A DNA stretch of 64,000 nucleotides from Rhopalosiphum padi (lineage: Eukaryota; Arthropoda; Insecta; Hemiptera; Aphididae): positions 20,274,001 to 20,338,000 of the forward strand of contig NC_083600.1 in assembly GCF_020882245.1 (NCBI RefSeq). Direction: 5' to 3'. Below, in pieces: positions 1 to 13,300 of the stretch. A model generated the notes under the pieces. The model was not told the origin of the DNA. It saw only the letters and a list, made by a program, of their open reading frames with translations, and searched no databases. Position 1 is the first letter of the stretch. Each line of letters begins with the position of its first letter. The position numbers were made by a program, and so were the translations under genes.

Positions 1-319
1 TTTTCGACTATTCTAATCATATTAAAATTAAATCGCAATTTTTTTAAGAATACCACACTGGTAATATACTTAAAGGTTACTATTAATATTATTTCCCTCT
101 TATAAAATATGATAATTATAAAAACAATCATTTTTCTTGTTATTACATTAAAACAATAGTTGCCGGCTATAAAATAACCAATAATAACGTAAATACATAT
201 TAGGTATATAATATATATAAAAAAAAAAAATTTTGAAATCAAAATATTCTAACATTTTTAAATTAGAAAAACGGGAGAATTCGCTGTGTTTTATAGAAAG
301 TGTCAACTATTTTCGTCAT

Positions 320-3300
320 ATTAAGTAGGTCATTGTAATGTATGTGTTAAATTTGAATTTATTGATAAATCATTGTAAAACTATGAAAAACGATTCTGGG
401 CACTAGGCTTGAAGTTGGTTCTTAAAAAATAGGTCGACAGATATTTTATTATAAATTGATATAGCTATTAGTAATAGATTTTTCTTTAAGTAATACTACG
501 GTAGGTTGAACTAATTTTTGTCAACAATAAACCATATAAATTATATAATAATTATTGTAATATTATTTTATATAATATTATATTGTATTAATAACTGATA
601 GATCATTGCATAAATACTTTAGAACAGCATGAATAGATTCATTGTATAAATAATATAAAATTAATGTATGTATTTTTAATTTATCATCGTGTATGTATAC
701 ATCATAATGCACATAATGGAAAGATGTTTCAAGTCCTTATGAATAACATATTTTTAATTACAACAAAATAGCTAAAATTGTTAGGTATATTTCGTTTAAA
801 TGTACAATTTAAAAAAAATTTAAAATTGACATGTCTACAAAAAAATGTGACCTATGTATTTTTAATACTTTTAAAATATTATAATAATGACAATTTATGT
901 GAGATTTTTGAATACATTTTAAAACTATTTGGCTTAGCATTAACATTTTAACCAACATCCATAGAAAACAAAAATAATAAAATTAGAAATTTTCTTATGC
1001 CCATATAAATAGCTTAAAGTTAGTCTAAATATTTAATAAATTGCATTGTGCGGTATAGAAAATAATAATTTTAGTAATAGTGGAATGTTTCAAATGTCTG
1101 CGATTAATATTTTTTAAATTAAAACAAAATTACCAAAATAGAACAAGTCGTTATTTTACGTGTGGATAATATATGTAGCTTAAATTTTTTTTTCAATTTC
1201 CTAAAATAAATCTTTTGAGGAATATTGTATTTTCAAGCTTGAAATCTAAAAACAAATATTAAATAATTGTTTAACAACAAAATAATTTTTTCACGATTTT
1301 GATAAATTTATTAAAATGTATACTTAACTAAAACACTTAACCACTTAGCTATACACACAGTTTATGTGGTTGTATTTTGATGTATACCTATTCTAATTTT
1401 TTGTATAAGAAACTTATAAGGGACCATTATTAGTATTAAACTTTCAAGTTTTTTCACTCAAAAACAATACTTTTATTGTATATTAATCGAAAAAATTTCA
1501 ATTATCTATATAAATACTCGTAATATTAAAAGAACACAAATATTATGGGTATGATATAATTTCTAAAAAACTAACAGAAATATTTTATAAAAAATGTAAT
1601 TCTTCTTAGAATTCTTCAATAACGTTTTATAAAAAACAAATAATCTTGGGAAAAAACTCCGAATTTCCTTAATAATCTTTTTACCGACGATTTTTAAACT
1701 TTCCAACCCGACATTTTGCTTTAAACCCCTCCTCCCCCCACCGCCCAGAAAAAAAATGCCAACAACATCCGATTTTCTACCATGCCGAAACTATTTTCAA
1801 AGTTGTAGATTGAAGCATTCTTTACTCATTAAACCCAAAAATTTTAAAAAAAATATGTTCTTTTGTTGTAAAATCAATACATTCATTGATTCGCTAAAAA
1901 TCTAGAAAGTTTCCAATGAACTTTTATACCATTTAGATAATTATTATACTAATAAATTATAACCGTTTTTAGGCCTGTGATTACACCCATATAAGCATGT
2001 TATTAGTTAGTAATGTTTAATACAATATCTGTATAAACATTATACATAATAAGAGTGCTATTTATACTACTATGTACTGTATAGTGTGTACCTTTAGTAC
2101 TTACATAAATGAAGATAAGAAATATATAATCTTTAAGTTTTTTTTATTACTACTATAAAAACATTTGTAAGTACAATTTATACCTATATTATCTAAATTT
2201 AAAAAATCATCTATAGTTTTATTGATTGTCGATTGAATCCATTTGAATAATATACTTATTGACGAGTTTATACGTATAATGAAGATTCATAAAACAATAA
2301 TTCAGTACATTGAATGACACTATATTGTAGTATGTTCGCCTAAATTCTACGCTGATAGTAATAAAGTAATGAAGTATATGTAAATATATTCTATATTTCT
2401 ATTATATAATTAGGTATTATAAGTAATGTTTATTTACTGAATGAGAAATTAGGTATTTCTTCTGCTCAAGTTTTTTTATTTTAGATGAGCGAAGCGAAGA
2501 ATGTATTGATTTTACAACGATGCGAGTTTCTTTTCCGTGTCTGCCATCCCTTTGGTGCAATAAAAATGCTTAAGATTTTTAGCTTTGATATTTTTTCTGA
2601 TCGGAATGTGAACTTAGTTCTAACTTTTTTTAGAAGGAAAAATCCAAAAGTAAAAATGTCCAGTACTTAATAAGATATATTATATACTATCTTCATTGGG
2701 AGAAATAAACAAACAATTAAGGAAAACCGGGAATTTTTATCAAAACCAGTTTTTAATGAAATTGATTTTCTCGGTTGGCTGAAATCCAAAAACAAATAAA
2801 TGTAGATACTTTGTTTGTTAACCAATTGTTTACATTAGCATTTTCTGTTATAATTTTAAAAATAAGTTTAAATGTTGACAAAATCCATCTACTAGTAAAT
2901 CACGAAAATTTAAAAAATGTGTACACAATAAAGTGTAATAAATGTTAAATTTTTTTTTATAGGTTTCTCATTAGTGGTTCATAGTTCATACTAAAACAAA
3001 AATTGTATTAAATATTTAAACACGATTTTTTTTCACAGACATTTCAAATTCAAAATTTGACGAAGAAAACTGAAAATCAGTTATTTTGTTGTGATTTTAA
3101 AATATTATTTGTGGAAACTTTAAAATTCTATAGATATTATATTTATAAACATATTTTCAAAAAATGTAGATTAATTTTATGCTAATTTTTATTTATATTC
3201 TGAACCTATTCACATATTTCTACTGTAAGTTGGTATTAACATAATATACTATTATAATAGTTAAATATATTAATAATATAATAAATGCAAAGTAAAACAA

Positions 3301-3460
3301 ATTACTATGATAGCAAAATAAATACATCATAAAATAAACTTATAGTAATAACTAATAGGTGTAAGCTGACAGATAATCTTCGCTCAGAATCGTTTTTGGT
3401 ATGTAATGATTTATCAATGAATTCAAATTTAATACATCCATTACAATGACTTATTCAATA
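320..3460. mobile_element. AT-rich element bounded by inverted repeats, about 3.1 kb
   Basis: About 75 bp at 326-400 reappears as the reverse complement at 3387-3455. Shared blocks include GTCATTGTAATG, TTAAATTTGAATT, ATTGATAAATCATT and AAAAACGATTCTG, roughly 85-90% identical with small indels. The outer ends face outward, as expected for terminal inverted repeats. The interior is AT-rich with no convincing transposase, so this would be a non-autonomous or decayed element. Blocks such as GTTATTTTGTTG recur around 9135-9150, suggesting a second fragment of the family. Confidence 0.55.
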
Positions 3461-4191
3461 CACCTAACCATCACCTAATCAAGAAAACTGATGTATATCT
3501 AATTATTACCTATAGGTACAATTAAATAAAAATTAATTTGAATAAAAAATAATGATATAATTTAATTTATTACTTCGTATTATTGTTACAATCATCACAC
3601 ATCGTCGTATATATAATTATCTTAAACTAAGTTACCAACACAACGATAAAAGTACCTAACATTGTTAATGGGTTTTATAAGACCACCTCCATTCCTTTAA
3701 CGGTAGACTTTCTACAAATGTCTTCGTTCACATGGTATAGGCACTAATTCTCGGATCTATATACAAAGTTTCATCTATAGTTGTATTGCCTCGTGAATAA
3801 ATTATGCTCGTTGAGAGAACTGAATTTCCGATCTGACGTCGACGTATCTTTTAATAACAGCGGGTCACAGATATTTTTATTTAATACATTTATAGTACAT
3901 AAAGAGATCACACAATTATCGAATACCGATCAACTACTCAATCATTCGACATGTCACGCTGATCACTGTCGATGCTGTTATCTGAACATTACATATTATT
4001 ATCATATACTATTATAAAGAACATAATCAGGTATACTATGTGTTACCACTTAAACGAATCACTCGTCCGCACCACTCTCTATATATTCCGTATATAATAG
4101 GTATATATTATAAATAATGTATTTTGCGTGTTATATACTTATACCTATGTATTAAACATAATAATTTACGAATAAATACGTTATCATGTAG
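3461..4191 (+). other. Upstream of first recognised phosphatase exon
   Basis: This should contain, or lie downstream of, the signal-peptide exon of the phosphatase. I see no ATG exon with a clear signal peptide and a compatible donor. It becomes more CpG-containing from about 3600. Confidence 0.3.
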
Positions 4192-4394
4192 ACGAAACGT
4201 ATTGGAAATCGGTGGGCAGGGCCGAGTTGGACGAAGCTCTAAACGTGGCAATCAACAACAAAGTCGCGAAGAACGTGATCCTGTTTATCGGCGACGGAAT
4301 GGGACCGAACACGGTGACGGCCACGAGAATTTACAAGCACGGCGAGAGCGGACGATTGACTTTCGAAAAATTTCCGCACATGGGGCTGCTCAAA
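4192..4394 (+). CDS. Alkaline phosphatase exon with FIGDGMG metal motif
   Basis: First recognisable exon. The acceptor is ATGTAG and the donor is AAA|GTGAGT. It carries the N-terminal helix (ELDEALNVAINNKVAKN) and the metal-binding Asp of GDGMG. In-frame stops lie just upstream and no ATG precedes it in frame, so it cannot be the initiating exon. It is GC- and CpG-rich compared with its surroundings. Confidence 0.88.
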
Positions 4395-7300
4395 GTGAGT
4401 ACTGTATTTCAAAACATTGGTCGTAATGATTACACTAATACTAATGTAATATTATTACAATATATATATAATATAGTACATATTCCACGTGGGATAGTAC
4501 AGCATTAAACAACAAATAAAAAAGAGAAAACAAAAAGTTCTGTACATAATTCTTTGCCACGGAGCAACGTCTAAAAAAAAAAAAAAACGTATCTACATTT
4601 TTTTTATCATTTTTTTGTATTTACTTTTTTAAATAACAGCAAACATTTTTGATTTCACATTTCGGAACAAAACATTTTTCTGATAATTTTAATACGTACA
4701 ATTTAAGAACGAGTGGCTATTTTTTTAGTTATAAACTTATAATTTATAATACTGTATAATATAATATACAATGTAGGTACGGCGACAATGAATATACGGG
4801 TTATACAGTGTTGTGGCTCGTGGCCCTTAAGTGATCGAATAATATCAAATAAGAATAATGTTTAATACAATACGTTATAAGCACGGAAACAGTCACTAAA
4901 TCGTTTAAGTCACCAAGTCGTTTCAACCAAGGTCACTATATTTTCAATGGGTTCATGTGATTATTGTTAACCATTGTTGTTATCCTACAATTGTCATACA
5001 ATTATTATTGGGGTTAGGAATTAAAAGAAGCGATTTTATATAAATTCCATACTATCCCGATGTTGGCGACACGCGCTCTGTGTAATATCGTATACTTTCG
5101 TCACAACTCACGACAATAAAATTAAAGTAAAGTTGTTTTAACAGATATTGTAAACGGAATTGTATAATATAAAATATATATAACACAGCTGCAGGCGCCT
5201 AACCGTTAGTGCCTCAGATAAACGCATTCTTCCGCTATTGTTGTCGTTTAAATACGATTTGTCGTCTGCGTACTTAATGTTAAAATTAATTTTATTTAGC
5301 GTCTGATCGTTTTTACGATCCATAAATATTTACATAATTATTTCGGGAGACATTATAGTAAATTATTAGATTGTTGTCATAGAAAAATCATTTTAATTTA
5401 ATAGTAATCTAAATTGTTTTAAGCTGACGATGTGTTTGTTAATTTGTTATTCAATAAATAAGGTATAAACAAGAGTCTAATGAATATTAACATATTATTA
5501 ATTATTATACTTGTTAATTAAATTAATATAAAATTCATTTTTACAATTTAACCGATCAGCAGCCGCTTTATCATTACAATTTATTACTACTTAGGGCAAA
5601 CGGTTATTAGATAATGACTGCGTTATATCATAATATTATATGAGTTATAAATTATAATTTTAGAATATAATTCTTATCTATTTTATTATGAAAATTATAA
5701 TATTATTTTATGTAGAGACTATTTTTATTCCGATATTTTTTTTAAAATGTAAATACCATTAAATATTCAATCGACTTTTCTAAAAATGATTAAGTGTGTG
5801 TGTACACTGCACAGTTATAATTGTACGATATTTAATTTATTTAACTAAAACATGAATTAATAACAGTATTGCGACTTTGTGCGTAAGTATACTGTACAAA
5901 AATACCATCCACTACTAATAATGGTCATCATATTATGTTAATATAAATACAGTAGCTAAGTGAATTTTATTTGCCGCACGTAAAAATAAAAAAATTAGTC
6001 ATGATTAAATATAGGGTCGTGTTGTTTATACACACACTTCTGTAGTTCTGTGTAAATCATAATTAATGATGCTGCATACACAGCACATTATTGCAAATTA
6101 ATTTTATACTTGAAAATATGTAAATTTGTTACGATTCAATTGATACAAGCATATTAATTTACAAACCTCTTATTTAAATTGAAAAATTTCAATATTTTAA
6201 AAACAGTATCGGTACAAAAAAATTTAATATCGTGATTTTTCAATATAATAATTATAGTCAACTTTATTGATTAAATAATATGTATTAGTTGTTCATTAAA
6301 CACTATAGTGTAGTATGAACAATTCGTTTTCAATAATATTTTTAAATTATTAATTTTGTTTTCCATAAAATACGCCACAGTGACAATCCGTTTAGATATA
6401 CATACTTTTTTTCTTAAATCACGTCACTATTCTAATCAATCATTTGACAACTTAATAGTTTATAATATTATGGTGTTATGGTCTATCGGTGTATACAGGC
6501 CGTATATTGAGTTGATCATTGTTTTAACGCATAATATTATTTTGTTATTACTTGTTAAAAATTAATGAAAAATCTCATTCTAATTGGTTACTCATTTAGT
6601 CATTTTCGTAGAAATGATCATCGTTTGTTGCTTGGCCACATTTTATACTCTATGATAGGTATATAAATATCGAGTGATTATTATGGATGGACAATATGTA
6701 TTATTATTGATTATAAACACAATATAGTATTTATAATCAATGGTATTATATACATTGTGAATACATCGCGATTGTGCACGAAATATTTGTCAAATAAGTG
6801 GTAATACCTAACGTTTCACGTTCGGGATATGGCTGCACAATTATTATGTTTCAGATATAATTTAATTTCCATTGAGTATTAATCCATTATACGTTTAATA
6901 AAAAAGCATAATGACATACCTTATGTACATTCGTTACACAGAAACAATTTGCCCAAATCAGGTTTAAAAAAATAAATAATGTCAGTCCATAAAAATATGC
7001 CAACGGGAACAAACGCAATTGGTTCAGGGACGGACAATCGACTAAAAAACACTCGTGGGTCTTTAGTAATAGCCTTCATGTCATTTAGTATTCTTAATCA
7101 GCACCTAATCGCTCATTTATCGTCTTTGATATTATTTTTTTTACATAATTTTAATTTATTACAAAACAATATTTCTTACCATTATTTGCCGTTATTAATT
7201 TTTAAGATTTTTTTTTTTTCGGTAATAAAATACATTTATAATTTCATATTCAAAAACAGATTATTCTTCGAAATATTTCGATATAAAAAAATTGAATTTT

Positions 7301-10300
7301 AAATCAGTAGTATTTTAGTCATAAGTACCTATATATAGGCTATATAAACAAAGGACTTTTTGCATTTGCGTGTTTGTTTAGCGCGTGTGTTTCGTGTTAA
7401 AACAAAGCTTTATTTTTATGAACCATATTTGTGTATATTTAGATTTTTTTTTGCTTTTGTGCTATATTTTTATTATTTTAAAGAGGTTGGATTTGGAGTG
7501 ATATGATTACATACTTTATATTTTTTGTCCAAATTTTAAATATTTAAAGGATAGTTAGTTGAAGTGAAGTGACATTCATTAAGTGTACGTCTCAAAATGT
7601 TGGTCCACTACTCCATTTATTTAAATTTTAAACATTATTGTACATTTATAGATGCGCATAAATTATTAATTTTTTTTACAATAGGTATAGGTAGGTTTAA
7701 GTAAAAAATTGAGAAATTCAAACATGTGGTAATGTGTGAGTAACATATACGATACCTGCAGTATTTATTGGTAGGTATAACTCTAAAAAATAAAAATTGA
7801 AGTTAATACTAATAAATTCTTTTCAAAAAATGGGACTATTAAATATCACGAATTATTTATAACATATTGATTGGTTAGCAAAGAGTTTGTAATATTTTGC
7901 TGTTCTTAAAAAAACTAAAAATAAAATATAAATAAAATGTGTCTCAAAAAATATTTTTCGTAAATATAATAATAATGGACACGCTTACCGTAAAATAATA
8001 TAATGTATTATATTATATTGGCTAATACAGCATGCATGATGTCATATCCTTTGCGTTTCAGACGTATTCGGTCAACAAACAAGTGCCGGACGCAGCGAGT
8101 TCGGCTACTGCAATGTTCACTGGTGTAAAGGTCAATCAAAAGATTATTGGCCTGGACGCAAATCACTACATTAACGATACAAATTACTGCGACAATGCCA
8201 ATTCGCAGAGGATTGGACTCGAGTCGTTGGCCACATGGGCACAAGATGCTGGAAAAAGTACCGGTATGATACACTTTAAATTTATGTAAAACATTTTTTA
8301 AATTTTTGTTAGGTATAACATTTTTATTGTAATAAATAAGATTATGTCGATTCTTGAGTACTATACTTAAGCAATACCCACAAATATACAAAAAATAAGA
8401 GCGTTATACTGTTATACATATTGTTATCAAAGACGTGGGCATTAACTAGCGAACTAGCTAAAAAGTTAAAACTGTTTAAAGTTAATATTTTTTTTTTCAT
8501 ATGAACTTAAACTTGGTGGGGAAAAATTATTTTTACTATTAATATTGACTGAATTCATTATTAACTTAACTTGATCCACTTTGCATATTATATACAACAA
8601 GTATAGTCGTGACGTGATGTGTGCATATTTTTGTGTGTTATAGCCTATAGGTTATAACTATATTTAATTAGAAAATTAAATAGTTGATGCCTATAATTGT
8701 AAACATTTTTTATACTTTAAAATTTTTGGAATCTTTTTAATAATTTTTATTTTAGTTATAATATTATTGGCAAGTACATTTAAATTCGACACCACGAAAT
8801 TAAATCAATCTATACTCGGTTATGAATCGTTAATTACCACAAGAAATAAAAATAAAATGAATAAAACAAATGAAAACTACAGAATATTGGAACCGTTCCA
8901 AATAGTGTTTTTGGATATCATATCAGAATATTGTTAGTTGTTGCTTAATTATTTAAAAATAGAGAACTATCCTTAGTAAAATAGATGAATAGATATTATG
9001 TTAATCATAACATTAAAAAGGGTGAGATCGAATTGCGCCCATTTTAGTTAAATTAAAAAATATAAAAACTTGATTTTTTTGTGAACTTTATTATAGAAAA
9101 GTTCAAATTGGATATTTAAACAAAGAATAACGATTTTAGTTATTTTGTTGGATTTAAAAAATATTTTTCGAGATGATTTTAAACCTTCATCACGTATAGT
9201 GTTTTATTATATTTTATAAACACGTTTAGATTCATTTTATACTATTGCCAGTATTGCCTATGTATTATATAAATATGATACATAGTTCATTCCATATTAT
9301 TACTTATAGTAAAATAAATTACCTTCTGTAATAATTTATATCGATCTGCAATATATTATATATAACAATAACAGACTGGCAGTCTATCAAATGTATAGTT
9401 AAGTACTATAGAATAATCAGTACGATGTTTGCGGTATTAATTAATTCAAACTACTGAATTGAAAATAGTAAAATAAATTACTAACAATATAAATATATAT
9501 ATTAAAATATAGGTATTAGTATAATAAAGGCTGGCAGGCCGTCTGCGTTCCATGAGTTATCATTGAAATTATATCTATAAAACACGTCCATTACAGTGAC
9601 CTACGCGATGACTAGTTGCACTATATCGACTATACTAGTGCAGTACAGCGCAGAGAGGTTTTCTCCCTTTTATTTGTTGTTGTATATTTTTGCATATTAT
9701 CCCGCGTGATGTTCTTTATCTCTTTCAGCTATGATGTTCTCGGTTTATTTTTTCTTCTTATCGCGCTAGATTCGCACAAAATAATATATATATATATAAT
9801 ATAGTTAAGTTATCGGACGAACTAATACAAATTACAAATACAAATAATTCAGAAAAATTGCAACAGGTACTTAAACCCATCAGACTGCAATTAAGATAAG
9901 AGCCTCAAATATGCGTATGGTTTACTGCGGATTGTTGTCGTTATTCAATGTAGATCATTAAGAAACGATATAATACAATAAAATATAACCTATGATATAC
10001 CTAGTGGCTAGTTCATACTTTTTACTATCACATTCATGTGTGCATACAAAATGTATTATAACTGTACACGGTCTACACGAGATTATATACTAAGCTGAGC
10101 AATCTATAAATTCGTAAAGCAACATTATAAAACAATTTTAATGATATTATTTTTATTTTATCGATTCTCTACTGTATGAGTTTAATTATTCTGTGTAAGA
10201 TCTTCTCATTTACTTCCAAAAGTTGCCATTATAAATTATAATATAAAAACATTATAAATATTCCTATTTAAGACCCGCGTATGTTATTTCTATGTCTGAG

Positions 10301-13300
10301 TACGTAACATAACATATTTACATTAAGCAGTTCACATTCAGCTTAGTTTTGATATTAGAGTATCTATTATTAAACTTAAAGGTGACACAATATTTCGTTT
10401 AATTTGAATATGGATTCTTCAATGTTTTAGTTTTAAAATGAGTTATATATAATGTAGTGTGCAAAATATTACAATTTAAAAATACTTAAAGCCCGCTTTA
10501 AAATTAAAACACAAAAAAACATCTACGAACACATTATACAAAAAAATGTTTTTACCGTCAAATGTAATAATATCTATGTCAGTTCACTGACGTTTTCTTC
10601 TAACGAAGTTAAACGAGAACTGTTCATCATGAATCAACTTACCTATACCTACGTAATGTATTTGTAAATAGTCGATTTTATATAATATAATCGTACATAT
10701 ATAAATGTTTGCAATCAGACACAATTCCATGGCGATAATGGCTATACTATGATTTTTTAAGTGAAATGTCTCGTTTATATTATAAAATATGAGTGTATAT
10801 GTTAGTCGATAGTTAATGGCTATAAGCATAATATATATACATATTATTATAGTTTTAGAAACCTTGAGAGGTGCGTATATTATTCTGATGGACCGTTCCT
10901 GTATGATGAATGATGATATTTCGCTTCTTACGTACAAAACGTAATTTAATCAACGTTCTTGACATTTTTGAAGCCGTAACTATTATCTTCTACTATATGC
11001 CCTCTGCATAGTACATGTTCGTACACTCGGCTGTAATAAGCCCGTATTCATCTTTGTTTATCTTATACGAAAAAAGAATTGTTAAAAATACGATGCGAAT
11101 GTACGCGTTCAACCTGAGACGGTAACTCGTAGCCAATCGTAGATTCATTATAATATATTATATACAAGTATACAAGTGTGTGAGTGAGTGTGTGTGGTTG
11201 GAACTCCATCGTCTTCACTACACCGTACCTACACCTTCAATATGCAGGTATACGCACGTGGTATTTTAAATTAATTGTCTACGCCACTACATCCAAAATC
11301 AATATTGGTCATTCGATCAAACAAGTGATATCGTACGTAATAGTGTTTGTCTGCAATCGCCAATCGTTTCCCGTTTATAATGATCTCGCGGTTCTCTTTG
11401 ATCTCATATTATTACCAATAACCGGCGCATGCCGCAGCAACCATACGCCTATACGTACAAACAGCTATTGCAAGTTGCGCGATTCGACGGCAGTGGCAGT
11501 ACACTTTTTAGGCGTAGAAAGGAATCTCGCTTCCTTCTTAAAATCCAGGTTTAACAACCTTTTTTCTTAGTCCATTTATACCTACGTCCTACGTTATTTA
11601 TTTAAGCTTTTTTTTTTTAAGAATCAAATTAATTTTTAACAAATTTATAGTCTTCGTAGTTACACAAACAGGTACAATTAAGTTCTATCGCGCACACAAT
11701 CAAATTAATTAGTTTAAAATCATCTGCATAATCTGTAAACTACTATTACTACGTTAATTTTACGATATTAAAACGGAATCCATTCGTAATATTTTTTACG
11801 TTTTAGTTATTGCAGATCACTGTAGATAATATTATTTCAAAGGTTTAGAACTATACAATCTAAATACGAAGTAGTAAGAGAGTTGGGTAACACTATTCGA
11901 TTGTGTACAATATGTGTATAAGCGCATCATTAATCGAATGTTATAGAGTCAACTTCTTTCGATCATTAAACATTATATTCTAGTCGTTACATTTATAACA
12001 TCACTTATATTATGTATAGTAAAACACACACGCAGTATTAAAGTTTAAAAACATAACATGTTAATAAAAAAATTGTATAATTGTATAGGTACATTACGAG
12101 CAAATGAATATAACGTGTATCACCGCCGAAAGTAAATCATATTTTTATATAGTGTATAAGATGAAATATATAGTTTACAATTACAAATACGTATGAATCG
12201 GAGTACATTGAATAATGTCCGATTAAGGTAGCCAAACAACTGAAATAATGTATTAAACTAGCAGAGCGTTCAGTGTATGGAATGATGATTGTTACCATCA
12301 CACGCATCACCTCGCGGGTATGCTGGAGCGTAGAAAAGTAGGGATGAAATAAAATAAATAACCGCATATGACTAAAAGCAAGGGTAGGAATACCTAAGAA
12401 GATCGACTATATAGTAATTATAAGGGGGTTGTGGTATTTATAGAACAAAGGCAGCGCGCATTATTATCATCTACGTAGTTGGTCACGAGCCAAATACGGA
12501 TAGTACGCGACCACACCGTATTCCGGAATAGAGCAGACAAGTGACAGTAGAACTGCAGAGACATGAACTGGACGAGAATAGCTCGAGGTATTGCCTTGAA
12601 GTCCAAGAATTGCAAGGCGCTCTATGTACCGGCGGTAAAGTGGATTTGGTAATTGGTTGTCAAATGATAGGGGCGGATTCGAGTAAAACCCAAGCTATAT
12701 GTATACCCACTCGAGTATAGAGCCAATAATAATAAGGGAACAATAGCTGTTGACATTGCGTGACATTTCTCATGGTTTAGAGTAAGTCCGCGACACGTGT
12801 CAAACTCACAGTTACAAAAGGATTTAAGGTCAGTCGGTGTATTATACAAATACTGCGCAGTCGTTATAAGTGTAGTTAATTGTAATTTGGAATTTAATAT
12901 CGTCGACGGACGACGAATAAAAGAACTTTAGAATAGGAAAGATGAGTGTTGAAAGGATTTATGAATACGAAGAGAGCATATGAGAGTATAATATATACAT
13001 AGATGATTAAGGTGACCTCCTTGGCGAACACCGTAAGGTAAGGTAGTTGTAAGTATTGGAAGTGTGATTACTTCCTAATGCTGGAAGTAGCGACAAGCAC
13101 TGTAAATATAAAATTGTTAACAACAAAACATAATGTTATTATACACTATATGAGGTATATTTATACACGGGAGCCGTAGGTAATACATTATACCTTTTGT
13201 TCCCGTCGAATCACGCAACTCCGAAAAAAATGCACCACCAGTATTATTATAATATAATATAATATAATATTATCATTATAATATGCTTTATTATAAATCG

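Noticed and set aside
6979..7302. 107-codon open frame with hydrophobic C-terminal half
   Set aside because: The hydrophobicity comes from T-rich codons of AT-rich DNA; no start context or relatives recognised.
8008..8391. 127-codon minus-strand frame
   Set aside because: It is antisense to phosphatase exon 2 and mirrors its open frame.
11184..11570. 128-codon open frame on the plus strand in phosphatase intron 2
   Set aside because: No domain, no splice context and composition like the intron; length is not unusual for the amount of DNA.
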